Assembly: GCA_022747635.1 (NCBI GenBank)
Contig: JAKTNV010000024.1
Coordinates: 7,469,303 to 7,533,302, forward strand
Reading direction: 5' to 3'
Length of the DNA: 64,000 nucleotides
Source: Hetaerina americana
Lineage: Eukaryota > Arthropoda > Insecta > Odonata > Calopterygidae
Shown piece by piece: positions 37,700 through 50,000 of this stretch. Each line of letters starts with the position of its first letter. Position 1 is the first letter of the stretch. Made by a program: the position numbers and the translations under genes. The notes below the pieces were generated by a model, which was not told the DNA's origin, did not search any database, and was given only the letters and a program-made list of their open reading frames with translations.

Positions 37700-38360
37700 A
37701 AAATAAATGATTTGTTAGTGAATATATAAGAAGTCTACTTTCAAAACAAGTATTGCCAATGGTAGTTTAAGTACTATATCTGAAGAATCTCAGTTAACCT
37801 TCAAATCTATTTATCATGAAAGGTCTTCTCTGGAGACTGAAAAAACAAGTCTGGAGTAAAAGGTTAGGCATTGTTAAGAAATGGGTTAATGGCATAAATA
37901 AAAGATTCCACTGTGCTTTCTTATCATAATATCTTTCAACATTTTTGTATTAAGGGCCAGTTACTTTGTCATCCTGTTATAATATTTGTCAAGAAATGTG
38001 GATTTTGATAACTTTCACAAAGCCTAAAATGCAAGTTTTTTTCTGAATATTCTATGGTTATGCTTACTATTTGTTAATATATTAGCATCATATGGCTGGG
38101 TATGTCCGTAAAATGAGAATGGATCACTTGCGAGTGAAGAAAATTCAAATGAAAAGGAATCAAACGGTAAGTAACATTGTAAGGACAAGCTTGGGAAAAA
38201 ATAATCTGAGAATAAAAGTAAAGTACCCAAGTGCATAGACAGTTTGATTACCACATAAGAGGGGATATCACAAAGTTTTGATTGTTAGTAAAATACAATT
38301 GAGATCATTATTAGGCAATCCAGTGGTTAAGGTAGATTTTTGATGGAAAACTATCGAATA
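37700..38360. other. Intergenic DNA between CHCHD2 and the LINE
   Basis: AT-rich, nothing coding or repetitive recognised. Confidence 0.4.
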
Positions 38361-38364
38361 TCAT

Positions 38365-41300
38365 GTCTCTCCTAACGGAACACAACCCAATAAGCCCCTC
38401 TACATCTCCATGTACTTCCTCCATTCAATCCAACATCTTTATCCTGTTCCTCCCCCTTTCCTGTTTTCCTAACAGTCTCCACTCTATCACAGTCTTGAAC
38501 ATCCCACTTTCGATTAATATGCATTTTATCTATTTTTCCTGTAACCTTATGATTTCCCCCCACCATGCCTAGCACTGCCTCTTTTGTTTTCCTTTCTGTC
38601 CACTTCACCTTATCCATCCTTCTCCACGCCCACTGTTGAAAAGCATCCATTCATCCTGCTTCAACGGCCATGTTTCCACGCCGTACAAAACTACACTCCA
38701 AGTCATTGTTTTAACAAGCCTTTCCTTAGGATTCATACTCAATGTCCCTGTCATCAATTCTCTCCTTGAGAAAACCTCTTTGCCTTGTGCAATTCTTTTC
38801 CTTACATCACTAATACTTTGACCATTTTGGTCTAAAACACTTCCAAGATACATGAACTGTTCCACCTGCTCCAGCTTTTGCCCTCTTATTTTGACGTTAA
38901 CCTTGGCCTTTCTCTTTCTGGAAAATCGCATTACCTTTGTTTTATATATGGTGATTCTCATCCAATATCTATTGCCCTGAATTTCCAATCCACTCAGCAA
39001 TACTCGTCACCCATTAGTTGACTGACAAACTAGAGCTTGGTCATTAACAAATTTAACTATTTTATGAATTCCCTGCCGACTTGTATTTCTATCTCCAGTT
39101 CTTCCCATGCCTCTTTAATCATATTCTCCACATATATGTTGGACAGCACAGGTGAAATTGGGCAACCCTGCCTTACTCCTCTGCTTAACAGTGCCCATCC
39201 GGACTCACCATCCCCCACTTGCACCTGAGCAATCTGAGACATGTACAGGTTGCGGATTAGCCTCCTGTCCCTCCAATCCATTCCCATTTTCTACAATATA
39301 CTTATTACTTTTTTCCAATCCACTCTAAAAAAAACCCCTTTCCAAAATCTAAGAAACAGACAAAGACGTCCTGATAGTGTTCTATATTTCTCTCTATTAG
39401 TCTCATTACTGCAATGGCATCACACATGCCTCTCCCCTTCCTGAACCCAAATTGATCAACCCTTAAGTAATCATTTGCCCTGCCCTCCATCCCCTTGTCG
39501 ATGCTTCTGAGGACCACTTTGGCTACGTTTAAAATCAAACTTATTGTCCTGTAGTCGTCACATGATGTAGCCTTTAACTTTTTCGGCATAGGAACTAACA
39601 CCTCTCAGTCTTCTGGCCAGATTCCTTCCTCATAGATGCTATGAATCAGTCCATTGAGACTCTTCCTCCTACATTTTCCTAAACCTTTTCGTAGTTCCAC
39701 AGGAATGTTGTCCACCCCCACGGCCTTATTTGATATCATTTTCCTTAATGCCCTTTCTATCTCATGGTCAAGACTGCCTGTACCTAAGTTATCTGCATCA
39801 TAGTATTCTATGTCTAACCTTGCTGGCCTAAGTTCTCTACCATAGAGTTCTTCTCTATATTTCTTCCATCTTTTCCGGTTAAACTATTATTTTACCCAAC
39901 TCATCCCTAACTGTTAACACAGATTTTCACTTCTTACTTCCCAATAGTGTTTTAACCTTCTTAAATTAAGCACCTACGTGTTTTAACCTTCTTAAATTAA
40001 GCACCTACTTCACCCTTCCTCAGCAAACTTTCCATATCCTAACACTGCGTCTTCCATCATGCTTCTTATCCTTGATTTGTTACCTATCTCAATTTATAAT
40101 TTAACTATTTGTACTTTCTACCTATATATATTTGCATTCTTCCATCTCCTTCTCTCATCTATCTTTCTAATCATTTCATATATCATCCATGGTTTCCTTG
40201 TCCTTCTCCTATAAACAGTTCCTATAGTTTCTTATTCAGCATTTGATATCCCTTATTTGATGTCTTTCCTTCCGTGTCAATCATGTTAATTCTTCTATAT
40301 TCTATTTCCTAACCCGCCTCCCCAACCTGATCGTTATTAATTGGACTCATAAGTTCTATGTTGTGATCTGAGCCCACATTTGCTCCAGGGAAACTGGGCA
40401 AATTGAAAAGTCTGTGCAAAACCATAATATAACTGATACCTTTATGAGTCATCTGGCATTTTCCATGTATTTCTGCCTATATCTATGCCTTTTGTGCTGC
40501 CTTAATCAAGTCTGGGTGATGACTAGTCTGTGTCTCCTACAGAACTCAATTGCTTTTTCTCTGTCATTCCTTAAACCTGAACCGTAATCCCCCACCTCAT
40601 CACTATCTCTTCCTTAGCCTACCATTGCATTCCAAACCCCCATCACTATCAAATGTTTCCCTGCAAGAACACATGGGATTATGTCCTCCAACTGATTTTA
40701 TCGACTTCTTCCTCCTCATGATTGCTTGGTGGCATGTATACCTGGACAATGACCAAGTTCCCACCTTTTTATTCAATATTATGTCAACCACTCGCTGGCT
40801 ATCTTCCCCTCCACTGTATATGACTATCACTCAAGTAATTCCTGCTATTCTTCCATCTCATCTCGCATAGGCCTAAAATATCTATATTTGCTATATCCAT
40901 CACTTGCTTTTTATTCTTTAATTTTCCTGTCGTCAACATTGTCCTAACGTTGCAATTTCCTATTTTAACAAATTCGGTCTTCTGTGCTGCTGCTGACCGT
41001 TTTGCAATGTAAGGATTTCATGAGATGAAATTTCATGATGAGATTTCATGACATGGAAACCTCGTCTCTTCTGCTGCTGGGCACGACACATGGCCGATTG
41101 GGTTGAATAACATAGTTGCCAGGACTCATTTTCTCTTTACTGTCTATCATAAAAATCTTGGGAATAATAATTGAGGTGGTTTCCCATTGCCTTCCTCATT
41201 AGTGTTTTTTAACGTGACATCATCACTAATTGACTGCCTCACTGGTGTCAGATGCCTTTGCAACCATCTCACTAAGGAACTAATGTCTCATGGACTACTT

Positions 41301-41415
41301 TCCATCTGGCTCCTATCCTTCAATCTATCTAGCATGGGTGATCCTACCAGGAGCAATTATCATTGCTCCTGCCAGCACACCCCTAGGGCCCATCGTCAAG
41401 TACTCTTACATGTTT
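38365..41415 (-). mobile_element. Nearly complete non-LTR retrotransposon (LINE)
   Basis: Read from 41415 to 38365 it contains, in order: a 5' UTR-like segment shared with the copies starting at 51975 and 63855 (GGAGCAATGATAATTGCTCC), endonuclease pieces (40.3-41.0 kb, e.g. VYMPPSNHEEEEVDK-like), a linker, the RT (39.0-39.7 kb) and a C-terminal region. RT signatures: KATSCDDYRTISLILNVAK, DQFGFRKGRGM, LLSRGVRQGCPISPVLSN, then the F-x-D-D box lost in a stop near 39028. After this come VKIRGQKLEQVEQFMYLGS and WSVVLYGVETWPLKQ. Such elements copy themselves by target-primed reverse transcription. Many frameshifts and stops make it inactive. A 31-bp tandem duplication lies at 39951-40010. Confidence 0.88.
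38605..39601 (-). pseudogene. LINE reverse transcriptase (broken)
   Basis: The three longest pieces are 39601-39305 (motifs 1-3, ending in CFLDFGKGF, where the first catalytic Asp box is C-F-L-D-F), 39287-39057 (GVRQGCPISPVLSNIYVEN, motif 4) and 39000-38605 (motifs after the active site). The usual F-A-D-D box falls in the gap between the last two pieces, around 39025-39045, where a stop sits. Same family as the copies at 4.3, 49, 52, 54-57 and 63 kb. Confidence 0.88.
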
Positions 41416-41419
41416 TGCA

Positions 41420-42792
41420 TGAAAAGTTTCAGAAAAAGATTTTTTTCAGATATTGTCTCAAAATTTTTCAAGTACATCCCTTGAGCATCAACACTTTTTT
41501 GCCAGTGGCTTTTTCATGACTCAAAGGTTCCCAGTGTAGGTGGGTAAGTGTAAAGATACACACTGCAGATTCAACTATCTTGTATTCTAGAGCCTATATT
41601 TTTCAACTGGCAACATTCATGTCAGTATATGTATGAAAACAAACTGCATTTATTTAAAAAAAAGGGAGGTCAAGCCTTCACAAGACATGCTCCTCTGCTA
41701 TCAATAATGTCATCTGGCATGATCTATGGAACTCATAAGATCTCTACAAGATGTCTCACTTTGAGATAAAAATATGAAATGCCATTTTCATAATGCTTGC
41801 AGGAAGGGCTCATAGCATCATTTTAAATCCTTCGTCAATGGCAGGTAGAGGAGCCCTTGTAGATATTTTAGTAGAGGTAGAGATCTATTCTGCATCTATA
41901 ACAGTCATGAACAAAAGTGGTGGTCTATTGGGTATTCTTTTAGCTATCAGCCTGTCAGATGAACTATTTTCACTCCTTCACTGTTATTATTGGTATTCTA
42001 CCACCAGTTTTGATTTAAATTAATATGACATACTTTGAGTCAAAATCAACATACATTTTTAACTTATCATTGCATTCCACTTGATATTTCTCTTAAAACA
42101 TACATATATTATATTCTATAATAAAACAATATGTTTAATTCAGGCAAAAATATAATTTTTAATTCATAGTTTTTGCCAGGCAAGGGAGGAATATCAACTC
42201 ACTTTATTGTTTGAAATGTATGAGACATACTAAGGAAAGGAGTGTTTAGGTACAAAAAATAGCACTGATTGCAGTTACTTTTAAATGGTTTTCAAACAAT
42301 AAAGACATGATACATTATAATAGAACCTCCAGTGTATTTCTGATTTTGGAGAATGTCATGGTTAATGCAATACCCATACCAATTATAGCTTTCTTTAAAA
42401 ATTGCACCATGCTTGGCATTTATGTCCATCGAGGGAAATTTTTATTAAGACAATTGCACATCCAGAACCAACACGAATAGAATTTTTTAAGACTTTTTTT
42501 AATAAATAAAAGATCTACATCAAAAAAATTGTCTCCAAATTTCAATGGATCTGTTCAGATACAATTCAATTCCTAAATTTCAACTTTTAAAAAAAATTTA
42601 ACTGAAACATTATCATATTAGGAAACAAACAAGGAAAATCCACAACATATTGCACGCATTGTGTAATGAATCTTTTATCAAGCGATCTTTTATTTTGCTT
42701 GCTACTCTTTACATTAATTTTCTTATATATGATATGGGCTGAAAAACCATGCCATTCTTAATATGTACAATGAAATAGATAACAAGTCAAAT

Positions 42793-42860
<68 letters not shown>

Positions 42861-44050
42861 TTTTTTTTAAACCTTGGCTGCTGCCATGCTACATAATAGG
42901 TGGAAAAAATATTTCTATGGATTGCACCACACAGCATCTGAATTGTTGAGTACAACACACAAGTCCAATCCTCTTTTTATGTCTTATATCACAGCATAGA
43001 TTTGGTAGCCACCTCCCCCACTGTCTAAGAAAAATAACAACATATCACCAAGCCTCAGGGACTGAGTTAAATTCTCAGAATATTATTCTATAAAAACACC
43101 CCTACATATGACGTTGAGGACTTTTTTTTGATAATTCAATGTTACTGAAAGAGATGTAAAAGCAAGGATTTAGGTACATCTGAAAAATTTGGTGTAATAT
43201 GAAGATATCGCATTATGATTATTTGAAGAGATTTTTTTTAACATTACATATAGGTATTCTCTAGCTGACAGCATCAGCTCGTCTTTTACAATTCTGAAAG
43301 AAAAACCAATTTTATATTACCACACTAGAAGAATTTAAAACATTATTTTAACAATTGAATGAATATTTACATTTTTACATAGGAATGGACTTCCAACCTG
43401 CAACGGGAAGGGGAATACAACTTCAAATAGTAACTTATGCATCGCAGAGAGCAAATGGAAGCCTTTGCACTACAAATATTATAATATACATATAGTTAAC
43501 AGCAAACACCACTCATGAATGGCCCAAGAACAAAGAAAACAAATAAATACTAATACAATTAAAATTTTGATGACTCGTATCATTATTCACAAACAAAACT
43601 GATTGCAAGGTTCCACTGTTACTGAATAACCTCATGTTTTTTCATTCCTGAGAATGCACACAATTATCCCTTTGGTATATGTTGTGCATCAAATAGCAAA
43701 AGCAGAATTAATACTTTAAAACTAAAGCCTATGAAAAAATCAAATAAATATGGGCCCAATTAAAACTATAGTAGACTTTGGCCAACTCTTTTCAGACATG
43801 ATTATAACAGGTATTAACACAGCCACAAACATAAAACAGGTAAAACTTATATGCAAAAAATCAAAATTTTGCAAATTAGCTTATGCATCCTTATTATTTC
43901 ATTGCGATCCTTGTGTTTCCAAGAACAATGAGTATTCACCAGCAAAGCTGCCAGGTCTAAGAAGCACCACCTTTGTCAAATCATTTGTTTTCTATCCAAC
44001 CACTACAATTCCTATCACTTATGGTTCCAGGAGGAGTTGCATGGATACCA
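41420..44050. other. Intergenic/3'UTR region downstream of Rabaptin
   Basis: On the minus strand this follows the Rabaptin stop codon at 44051. Several AATAAA hexamers exist on the minus strand (e.g. 42208-42203), so the 3'UTR could be up to about 1.8 kb. A TA microsatellite sits at 42795-42857. No other coding exon was found. Confidence 0.4.
42795..42857. repeat. (TA)n microsatellite
   Basis: About 31 uninterrupted TA units. Confidence 0.98.
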
Positions 44051-47000
44051 TTAATCAGGAATGTCAGTTGTCCCAGAGCTGAAAAACAGAGGCATCTCTC
44101 TGACAAGTAAGGTGTGACAAACTTTGCACACACTATATTCCCTACGATTAGGTCCACTGCTGACAGTTTCTGATAGGCATGTTGGGCAAAATACACGGCC
44201 GCAGTGATTGCAGTGTTTCTGAAACATAATATGGAAATGGATTAGTTTTTGTGGGAGTTATGCAATTTATCAATGGCCAAGTTTCTTAGATTATAGGGAA
44301 ACTACCTATAAATGCAGTACCAATACCTCCATATAACATGAGTGCAGTCAAGTTATACTATTAGGCTTGGCAATTTCACCCAATCATATTGATCAAGACA
44401 CAGTTTCAGGTGTAACATGGTGGAAATCCTTCACGATGAAAAAAGACACTTTGCTTTTTCACAGAGAATTTTTGTATTACGACCGAAGTTTCATCTCAGT
44501 GCAACATCTTCTGATATATTGGAAAATTTTTGAACATGCATATGCATACACAAATGCTGGGAAAGAGGGGAGGGGATGAGAGGACAACCAAGGGATAATT
44601 GAGTAAGAGTGGGGGAAAAAGGCTGGGTCGGGGGAGAGAAGGAAAATTTTAAGGAATGAAGGCAGGAAGGCTTGAGAAATATCATAGGATGGTCTACCAG
44701 CTAATGGCATGGTGATTTGGTGGAGGACAATGGGATACCACTAATGGCCAGACGTAGGGTAGATTGGTGATAGGCTGGTTGGCCTGAGGGTGGGGGGTTT
44801 AAAGGGCTGGTCATTGGGAAATGCAACAAAGGGGAGCGAGAGGGATATAAAAATTTGTTGGTTAAAACAACCTTTCCTGAATTGGCATAGTTTAGGATGT
44901 CTAGCAAAACCCCCCCACCCACCGGCCAACCAGCCCATCACTAGTTCACCCTAAATCAGGCCATTAGTGGTTTCCCATTGTCCACCTAATCACCAAGCCA
45001 TTATCCGGTAGACCATCCTATGACATTCCTTGAGCCTGCCTCCCTTTGCTACTTAACCTTTCCCGACCCAGCCTTTTTCCCTCACTTTCCCCCAATTATC
45101 CTTTGGTTGTTCTCTCCCCTATTTTCTGGCATTTGCATATACATAAATGTGTGCTTGTTTAAAAATTTTCCAACTAACCTGAATATGTTATGCTGTAACA
45201 AAACCTAGGTCGCAATAAAAATGTACGTAATTATGTGGATAAGCAAAGTGTCTTCTTTCATCATATTGATCATAATGAAATTATTGAAGACAATGAATCA
45301 AAATTACTGTCCTACCTTGTAAGTGGGGCAATTTTTCCATTTTCCAGATAGAACTTGACAAGAATTGACAGGGAAAGACTTGCTGTCTTTACCCTGGTTA
45401 AGAAATGTTATTTTATCGGCAATGACACCAGAGGAACAGTTTTTATTTTACACTTCCAACTATTCTATAATATCATTAAAAGTTCAGAAACAGGTAATTT
45501 TGAAGTACAGGTATTTCTATGCAACTACTAAATAAAATCCTCTTTAACCATTGAGAATTCCTGATTTGAAGGAATGCTTGGTTTCCTTGATTCTTAGGTT
45601 CTCTGTAAGGACCAACAAACACAATACATACCCATGTGTAACTGAATGAACCAGTACTGAAATTGGAGAATTTTCCAATATTTAACAAAAAAAAAACTTT
45701 GTGACTGCCATGATTTCTTTGATGGCAAAATTGTTTTAAGCCACTATGCCATTATCAGGTATATCACAGGCACTCCATGATGGCCTCGCAGCTGAAATTG
45801 ATTGTACCATCCAGCTAAAGCAAACACTCACTAATTGGGACCTAACTTCCTTTTAATCCAGATTCTGGCCATATACTTCAGGGGACTTAATAAGGGGTAA
45901 TGAGAAAGAGCACTGCTCTACTCTGCTGAAATGTATGTTTAGCTCGAAAGTTTCTGACTGAATATGGTTGAAAATTACTGTGATATTTCAATCAATTATC
46001 CAGCCATGCATTTGAAATTAAGAATAGCTATTGTTATTTAAAATATAATTAATATGTTCATTTAAATGTATGATGTTTTGCAGAATCAATAAATATTTGA
46101 AATATATAGCTAAATATTTCCATGTGATTTCATGTATTTCTATGAATCTAGATATTTAATGATTATGGGATCTTGTTGAAGAAAAACTTGAGTAACTTTT
46201 GACAACTGCACCAAAGAAGAGTCCCAGTATATAAAGATGAAACTTTGAGCATTAAACAATGTGAAGTTTCTTGAAAAACTGGATGTAGAGGTTTCTTTCG
46301 TAAGTTTGGTATCACTGTATGCACTATTCAATCTGAAGATCCATCCATTTGCTCACACATTTGAATTAAATTTCCACAAAATAGAAAGGCAGGTTCAGGA
46401 AATTATGTCACAAGAGGTTGACAGAGCAAGAGAGCATCCACAGGTGGTGCATGCAAGAAGATCAACCAAAGAAGAAATGCATGGCACTAACATACAAGAA
46501 ATAGTTACGCCGGAGACAACAAATTAGTTAATATCATATTGGATAAATATCTCCTTGAGTAAGTACATCCTTGGAAAGCCTCCATTGCATGTCTAGGATG
46601 TGAATCTCTACATGTTCTTCTGCTTGTGTAATCCCTATGATTCTTCTCTTGACTGGCTTCTCTTCTTAGGAAGGCATCCTTGAGAAAAAAAATTGAAATG
46701 GGTCTTCCCATTTTCCTCATTGCTTAAATAATTGAGATACCATCATACAATGGCCATTCCATTCCAAGCCCTAAAAGTTTTGTTGACATGCACAGGTTAA
46801 ATGACTGAAATTTTAGGCCTGTATGAAAACCTGGATTTTGGGATAGCCATGCAAATAATATATATACACAAAACTAAGCAGTTTTTATACTTAATCAGAA
46901 AAACAAAGCCAATGGTATTAAGGTTGTGATTAGTGTATATTATGCCTAGCTTCAAAACCAAATCAATCATGGTGCAGTTTGTGGGCACATTCCTGCAGCC

Positions 47001-50000
47001 CAGAAGAATGCTATCAAGACTCTTTGGCTTAAATAAATATGAGCATTTAAGCCTTCCTTTCAACAAGCTAGAATAATGATGAGTTTATTCTCTCTATGAG
47101 TGTTTTTCAAGTAATTTCTTTCATAAATAGAAATTAAACAACCCTGACCATTAGAGCATACTTTCATAATCATGATACTCATAAGAATAAGGATTTGAGG
47201 TATAGCAGGATTGAAAAAGTGAAGAACTGCAAAATAATGGGTCTAAAAATGTTAAATACATTATCTAATGAGGCCAGAGTAGCAAATGATTCCAGTTTTT
47301 TAACAGGACATCAAAAGGTGACCAAAATACTAACCATTATATAATATAGCTGAATTTTTTAGTTTGGGCTTAATAGGGGTGACGTTTTAATGAATTTTGC
47401 TATGTTGTATATATATTACAGTCCACCATTTTGTCTTCCAATTACCAATATTTTATTATGTAAAAGAGCATTATGTATATGATTTTGTACCATTCTCAAA
47501 GAGATCCATTTCACAAAATGTTGGCAATTACTGGATATTATTTCATTTAGAATGTGGGACAAAAGATTCATAAAATCTTCATGCAGTTTCTCAAAAAAAT
47601 ATTACCTTAAAATGCATTAATTTTACAGGGCAAAAATCATTTGCCTTGACTGAGACTCATATCCCTTGATTTCCTGCTGATTACGATAACTAATCAGCTA
47701 CCAAGGCTTTGGAAGATTAACTGGTTTAAGTACTCACGCAGAAATCAAGGGATCCAGGCTTGAGTCTCAGTAAAGGCAATTGGGTTTTACAATATGAATT
47801 TCCTACAATTCGATACACGTCAGCAGATGACTATATTAAAATAACTGTTGCAGCATCTCCCACAGTCATCTCCCTTTGAATATTATTACCTTGCTTGCAC
47901 TAGAAGGAAACGGAGCTCGACAACTGGCACAGTCTTCAAAATCATCTACATGCTGCCACCGAACTTCTTTCTCATTTTCCCGAATGTGTTCCAACTGCAT
48001 TTGAAGTGACTGGGAGAAATTCACGAAATCTTGTTGCACTTTCAAACTGTTATCTAGTTCTTGTTTTAATCCTGACATGCGACTGCGAAGTTCAGCATTG
48101 GAGGCCTCAATTTCTTTCTAAAATGTAATGAGTCTCATTATTTATCACATATAATATCTAGGTAAATACCAATTATCATATGGCAATAAATTTCAGTATT
48201 CATAACACCCGGCTAGTGAAAGAGCAGTTCAAAATTACACATTCTACAGATGATAGTATATCATGACAGTAACAATGATGATAATATGCTTGTTAACTTC
48301 ATTGCCGCAATTAAGAAAGCAGAGATATCAGAGTAGTCTGATAATATTCAAATCCTATTAAAAGTTTAAAATTGATAACATGGAACATGATCAACTATCT
48401 TGTTCACAGCACATGAATACTTACACCAACTAGCACAACTAGGACATGAACCTTTTTCAAGGTATTGAAGAGAAGACATTTTAATTAACAAAAGTAACAT
48501 AACAAAGAGAATATACATTTTGCTTATCACTGATGTTTTGATCATTTTATGGTGAATTAAAATAATCTGTGATAGAATAACATAATGTCTTCAGAGGATT
48601 TAAGATGTAAATCCAAGCACAGTAAACAGCAAAATTTTCAAAAGTGTCACTCAGTCATCTCACTTACCATGGGGAAAACTATATTTTAGATACCTGCAGA
48701 CCTTAATTAAAGAAATTTGGTTCCATTTAGCAAAAGAGTAATCGGTTTCAATGAGCAAAGAGTGAGAAAATATTGGGATGTTAGGAGTTGGGGGACAAGC
48801 ATTATTTCACTGTAGTTAACCCTCATCATGAATGTGCCGTGAATACTGAAGACTAAGTGAGGTGAAATATAATTTGTACAATAAAGCTAATAAAAATACA
48901 ACCCACCTGATTTTTTTTTAAGATTTAGTAGAAATTATTCAAACAAATCATGCACTTATTAAAAAAATCAATGGATGGTGTCCAATTGATGCATAATAAT
49001 CATACACAAGAAACATGACTACAAAAATACGGGGCCTGTTGAAAAAGGAACCAACTTTGAATTTCCCAGCACACAGTAGCGATGCCAGGGTGGTGTCCTA
49101 GTAGCAGTGATGAATTTCTGGGGAACCTAAACATAGATATAGCATCTAACTATTTAATGCAACCATTCGATTTTACAATTCAATTATACTTCTTTCTTTT
49201 CATGCTGCGAAATGCTCTTACATACTATTTCCTCAACCATCTTTCCTGTTTTATTCTCTTGAATCTGATGTTACACTTCAATAGAAATAAATTATGATCT
49301 GAATGCACACCTGCTGCGGAGAAACTGTGAATTAATCACACTGTTCCTAAATTTGTCCCAAACCATAAGTCTTAACTGTCATAATAGTCTCTCTGAATCA
49401 CCACCAGTGCATACCTATGTATATTGTGGTGTTTAACCCAAGTATTTGTTATGATTAAACCCTTTCTCCCGCAGAACCATATTGTGTTCTCCCACCGGTC
49501 ATCCCTTGTTCCTAAACCAATGCCTCTGACCTCATTATCATCTCTCCTTTCACATGCTTCCCTCACCAGGCCCCTACCCTTAAACCTATCTGGCATAAGT
49601 GACCATACTGAGAGTAATTAATATTTCACCCACCGGCACAGCTCTAGGGACCATCAAAACCAAATTCCAAAATATTGACCTTCAGCAATAATTTGGCAGT
49701 GATAAATTCCATTTACTTTGAGATAATATTTTCAAGGATGACAGATACCATTTGATGCATGGCAAATTTCTTTTATAAAAGAGATTTTTTGGTAAAAGTA
49801 ATTTATATCTTTTTTCACATAAATCATATCATATTCCTTATCAACTACGTAATTTTCAGACAAAATATCAAACCCTAAATTACATTTGGTTTAGAATATT
49901 CTGAAAAAGAGAGAGGACAAATAATGAGGAATGATAAACATTATGATAAACCAATTTGTGTCAAAAATAAATCAATACAACAAAAGTTAAGCATTTAATC

